Assembly: GCA_000431235.1 (NCBI GenBank)
Contig: HF988731.1
Coordinates: 22,872 to 30,397 of the forward strand
Length of the DNA stretch: 7,526 bases
Direction: 5' to 3'
Source of the DNA: Coprobacillus sp. CAG:698
GTDB taxonomy: Bacteria > Bacillota_I > Bacilli_A > ML615J-28 > CAG-698
A program made the position numbers and the translations under genes. Numbering within the stretch: the stretch's first letter is position 1; every line of letters starts with the position of its first letter. Below the pieces are notes generated by a model that was given only the letters and a program-made list of their open reading frames with translations, had not been told where the DNA came from and searched no databases. Shown here piece by piece: positions 5,440-7,526 of this stretch.

Positions 5440-6118
5440 TAGGAACTCCTTTATTGATTATTTTTTTGCCACATTTTCTTATTGCACTAGAAACTAAGAC
5501 ATCCATAGTATCTAGAGTATTACCATTTAATCTCTCATTATAGATTGAAAGCTCTGTACAAGCAAGCAAATATAAATCATATTCTTTATTATCAATAATT
5601 TTATTTAATTCTGAACACATATCAAAACCAGATTTTGTTTTATAGATTATTTCCATAACTTGTTTTTGAATAGTCTCATTAGGATAATTAATATTTAAAT
5701 TATTATTCTTTCCATATATATTTGTTTTTACAGTACCATCAGTTGCAAGAACGCAGATTTTAGAATGTTTATAATTATTCTCAAGATATTTTACTGTTTC
5801 TTCAATCATATCAATAAAATTAATCTTGCCTTGCAAATCAAAACTATTTTTAAAGTAGTGAGCCGTATTACAAGGAATAATAAAGTTCTCACATCCATTT
5901 TTAATAAGTTCATCAATTCCTTCGTTAATTTTAGGAACAGGATTCTCACCATTTTCAAATATAGCAGCTGTACGGTCAGGAATTGAACATTTATTAATAA
6001 TTACCATTTCAATATGATCCTGATCCTTTGTTGCGTATGTTTTCGTTACAATCTTTTCAAATAGTTTACACGTTGCTAGGGGTCCCATACCACCAAGAAT
6101 ACCCAATTTATACTTCAT
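5426..6118 (-). CDS. Aspartate/glutamate racemase family protein
   Basis: A cofactor-independent racemase-fold enzyme that uses two cysteines as acid/base pair to interconvert L- and D-amino acids, usually Asp or Glu. The 230-residue protein starts MKYKLGILGGMGPLAT, the classic N-terminal strand and glycine loop. The two cysteines are Cys83 in IPCNTAHYF and Cys187 in ACTELS; IPDRTAAI (46-53) is a substrate-pocket block typical of aspartate racemases. An upstream in-frame ATG at 6133 has no Shine-Dalgarno, while the ATG at 6118 has GAGG 9 bases upstream and gives the usual family N-terminus, so 6118 is preferred. It overlaps the end of the peptidase gene by 11 bases and the start of the transporter gene by 14. 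Exact substrate is uncertain; some family members act on hydantoins or other acids. Confidence 0.9.
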   Translation of the reverse strand: MKYKLGILGGMGPLATCKLFEKIVTKTYATKDQDHIEMVIINKCSIPDRTAAIFENGENPVPKINEGIDELIKNGCENFIIPCNTAHYFKNSFDLQGKINFIDMIEETVKYLENNYKHSKICVLATDGTVKTNIYGKNNNLNINYPNETIQKQVMEIIYKTKSGFDMCSELNKIIDNKEYDLYLLACTELSIYNERLNGNTLDTMDVLVSSAIRKCGKKIINKGVPNETK

Positions 6119-7442
6119 ATTCAATAACCTCATCTAAATACTTATAAAAAATTTCATTAACTTCATTGAAAGATTTAACTTCTTTTAGAAAACCTTTTGT
6201 GTGAGTTCCAAAAAGTAAAGAATTTAAAACAGCTTCTTCTACACATTCAACGGTTCTCTTAAAAGCAATGTTAATATAATTATCACTTAATCTTAAGATA
6301 TTACTTACACTTTCAGTAGAAAAATGTTTAACTTTATTGCAAGTAGTAAAGCCAACAAAAACATCGCCACTACCATTACCTGCATATGAACCAGTACGAC
6401 CAATTCCAATTTCAACTCTTTTTAAAAGCCTCTTAATTTGTCGTTCATTTATTGGTAAATCAGTTGCAAGCACAGCAACAATAGAACCTTTATCTTCATA
6501 TTCATTCAAATATTTTTTTATTTTATCCCCTAAATAATGATTATTAAAAATTAGTGATTTTCCATTTGACTCACCAAAATTGGCATTAACGATGACTCCA
6601 ATAGTATATTTTTTTCCATCGATTTCAATAATTCTTGAAGCTGATCCTATTCCACCTTTAAATCCATGACAAATCATTCCACTTCCGGCGCCAACAGCAC
6701 CTTGGATAAAATCTGAATCTAATTTATCTAATGCCTTTTGATAGTTATCACTATCCAAAATACGCATGCGAGAATTGTTTAAATCGCCATCGTTACACTC
6801 CATTACTACTGGATTAACTGTCCCTGTACTTATACCTATTTCAGGGTTTAGTTCTAAACTATGACTTACCACAGCATCACTAATTTTTCCAACGTTAAGT
6901 GTTGAAGTAAAGACAATATTTGTTTCAATTGTCCCTAATTCTTCAATTTGAACTAAGCCAATACTTTTTCCAAATCCATTAAATGAATATGATGAAGCAA
7001 TTACTTTTTCTTTAAAGATATTACCTGAATGTGGACTAATAATCGTTAATCCTGTATTGTATTCATCATTTTTCAAAGTATAATGACTTACCTTAACATC
7101 TTCAACGTCACAAATATTATTTTTTTCTCCTGTAAGTCCATCACCAACTTTCACAAAACGTCTAATGTGAACTTTGTTTCTATCTAGATAATAAAACTCA
7201 TCTTTTTTCTTAAAATGATATTTTGTAAGATCAACATTACCAAAATAAATATAATTCAAATTAAGATGATAAGTTAAACATATTAGTTTATCAATTAATT
7301 TTAGTGTATATTCGTTTTCTGAGATATTTGTTATACGAATATAATCATCAATATAATAATTAATAAAAGCTATAGTTTCACCATTTAAAATAAAAGAGAT
7401 AATCTTTTCTTTACTAGAGTTATTATAATTTATATCAAACAT
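6108..7442 (-). CDS. P1/DmpA-family peptidase with N-terminal extension
   Basis: An Ntn-type autoprocessing aminopeptidase (MEROPS S58; DmpA/BapA relatives remove N-terminal L-, D- or beta-amino acids from short peptides and amides). The protein has 444 residues. The peptidase domain begins near 98 (VGDGLTGEKNNICDVEDVKVSHYT) and includes FNGFGKSIGLVQIEELGTIETNI (154-176), GAVGAGSGM...FKGGIGSASR (248-270), VIVNANFG (283-290), ATDLP (326-330) and AGNGSGDVFVGFTT (354-367). Self-cleavage is expected before Ser358 of GNGSGD, creating alpha and beta chains; EEAVLNSLL (402-410) is the usual C-terminal block. Residues 1-95 are extra to the family and resemble a degenerate GNAT acetyltransferase half. 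There is no signal peptide, so it is cytoplasmic. GAGGTGA (7452-7446) lies 3 bases before ATG. It is first in an operon with the racemase and transporter. Confidence 0.9.
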   Translation of the reverse strand: MFDINYNNSSKEKIISFILNGETIAFINYYIDDYIRITNISENEYTLKLIDKLICLTYHLNLNYIYFGNVDLTKYHFKKKDEFYYLDRNKVHIRRFVKVGDGLTGEKNNICDVEDVKVSHYTLKNDEYNTGLTIISPHSGNIFKEKVIASSYSFNGFGKSIGLVQIEELGTIETNIVFTSTLNVGKISDAVVSHSLELNPEIGISTGTVNPVVMECNDGDLNNSRMRILDSDNYQKALDKLDSDFIQGAVGAGSGMICHGFKGGIGSASRIIEIDGKKYTIGVIVNANFGESNGKSLIFNNHYLGDKIKKYLNEYEDKGSIVAVLATDLPINERQIKRLLKRVEIGIGRTGSYAGNGSGDVFVGFTTCNKVKHFSTESVSNILRLSDNYINIAFKRTVECVEEAVLNSLLFGTHTKGFLKEVKSFNEVNEIFYKYLDEVIEYEV

Positions 7443-7495
7443 AAATCACCTCAAAATAAGAAATTTTCATAATATTATTATTACTCATGTATGTA

Positions 7496-7504
7496 AGTAT
7501 ATCA
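7496..7504 (-). promoter_or_regulatory. Possible extended -10 promoter of the peptidase operon
   Basis: The minus strand contains TGATATACT (7504-7496), a TGn extended -10 with 5 of 6 matches to TATAAT. No convincing -35 is seen 16-18 bases upstream; that stretch is simply T-rich. A start near 7489 would give a leader of about 47 bases to the peptidase ATG. The surrounding sequence to 7526 shows no other feature. Confidence 0.35.
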
Positions 7505-7526
7505 TAATTTCTTTAAAAATAAAATA

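Noticed and set aside
1..7526. Mycoplasma-type genetic code (TGA as Trp)
   Set aside because: yggT ends in TGA immediately before the next gene's ribosome binding site, and Trp residues checked in the transporter use TGG.
1..7526. CRISPR array, insertion sequence or prophage signs
   Set aside because: No regularly spaced direct repeats, transposase, terminal inverted repeats or integrase-like genes are visible. The tRNA-Cys 3' end is not repeated elsewhere in the window.

Overview
The window is a very AT-rich stretch of bacterial chromosome. Strong GGAGG/GAGGTGA ribosome binding sites, near-consensus sigma-A promoters, the sepF/yggT/yggS division cluster, and TGA read as stop with TGG as Trp point to a low-GC Gram-positive bacterium (Bacillota). 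A Bacilli, Erysipelotrichia-like or Mollicutes-adjacent lineage that keeps the standard code fits best. The genus cannot be named from the sequence alone.

Layout. Positions 1-1697 hold a minus-strand operon that reads right to left: yggS (ylmE), sepF (ylmF), yggT (ylmG) and then an unrecognised protein cut by the left edge. Related bacteria usually have ylmH in that last slot. A good promoter lies at 1788-1816. Behind it, a second minus-strand promoter (1994-2023) drives a short stretch that folds into nested stems and ends at an intrinsic terminator (about 1855-1880), so it looks like a small RNA gene or an attenuated leader. On the plus strand, a consensus extended -10 promoter (2125-2153) drives tRNA-Cys(GCA) at 2171-2244. 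A terminator hairpin follows, and then a HAD-IIA phosphatase (2310-3098) with no evident promoter of its own. A bidirectional terminator separates the phosphatase from the convergent right-hand genes.

Positions 3120-7442 hold a second minus-strand set that reads right to left: a P1/DmpA-type peptidase with an extra N-terminal domain, an Asp/Glu racemase-family enzyme, an SLC45/GPH-like MFS transporter, and a small heat-shock protein (Hsp20). Peptidase, racemase and transporter overlap one another by 11 and 14 bases, so they are almost certainly co-translated. Together they suggest handling of unusual (D- or beta-linked) amino-acid peptides: transport, hydrolysis and racemisation. That joint role is inference.

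The most notable signals are: (i) a perfect 12-bp AU-rich hairpin at the hsp20 start, with the start codon in the stem and the Shine-Dalgarno in the loop, a candidate RNA thermometer; (ii) the putative structured small RNA upstream of yggS; (iii) the peptidase-racemase-transporter operon, including a degenerate GNAT-like N-terminal extension on the peptidase and a roughly 200-residue hydrophilic insertion in the transporter.
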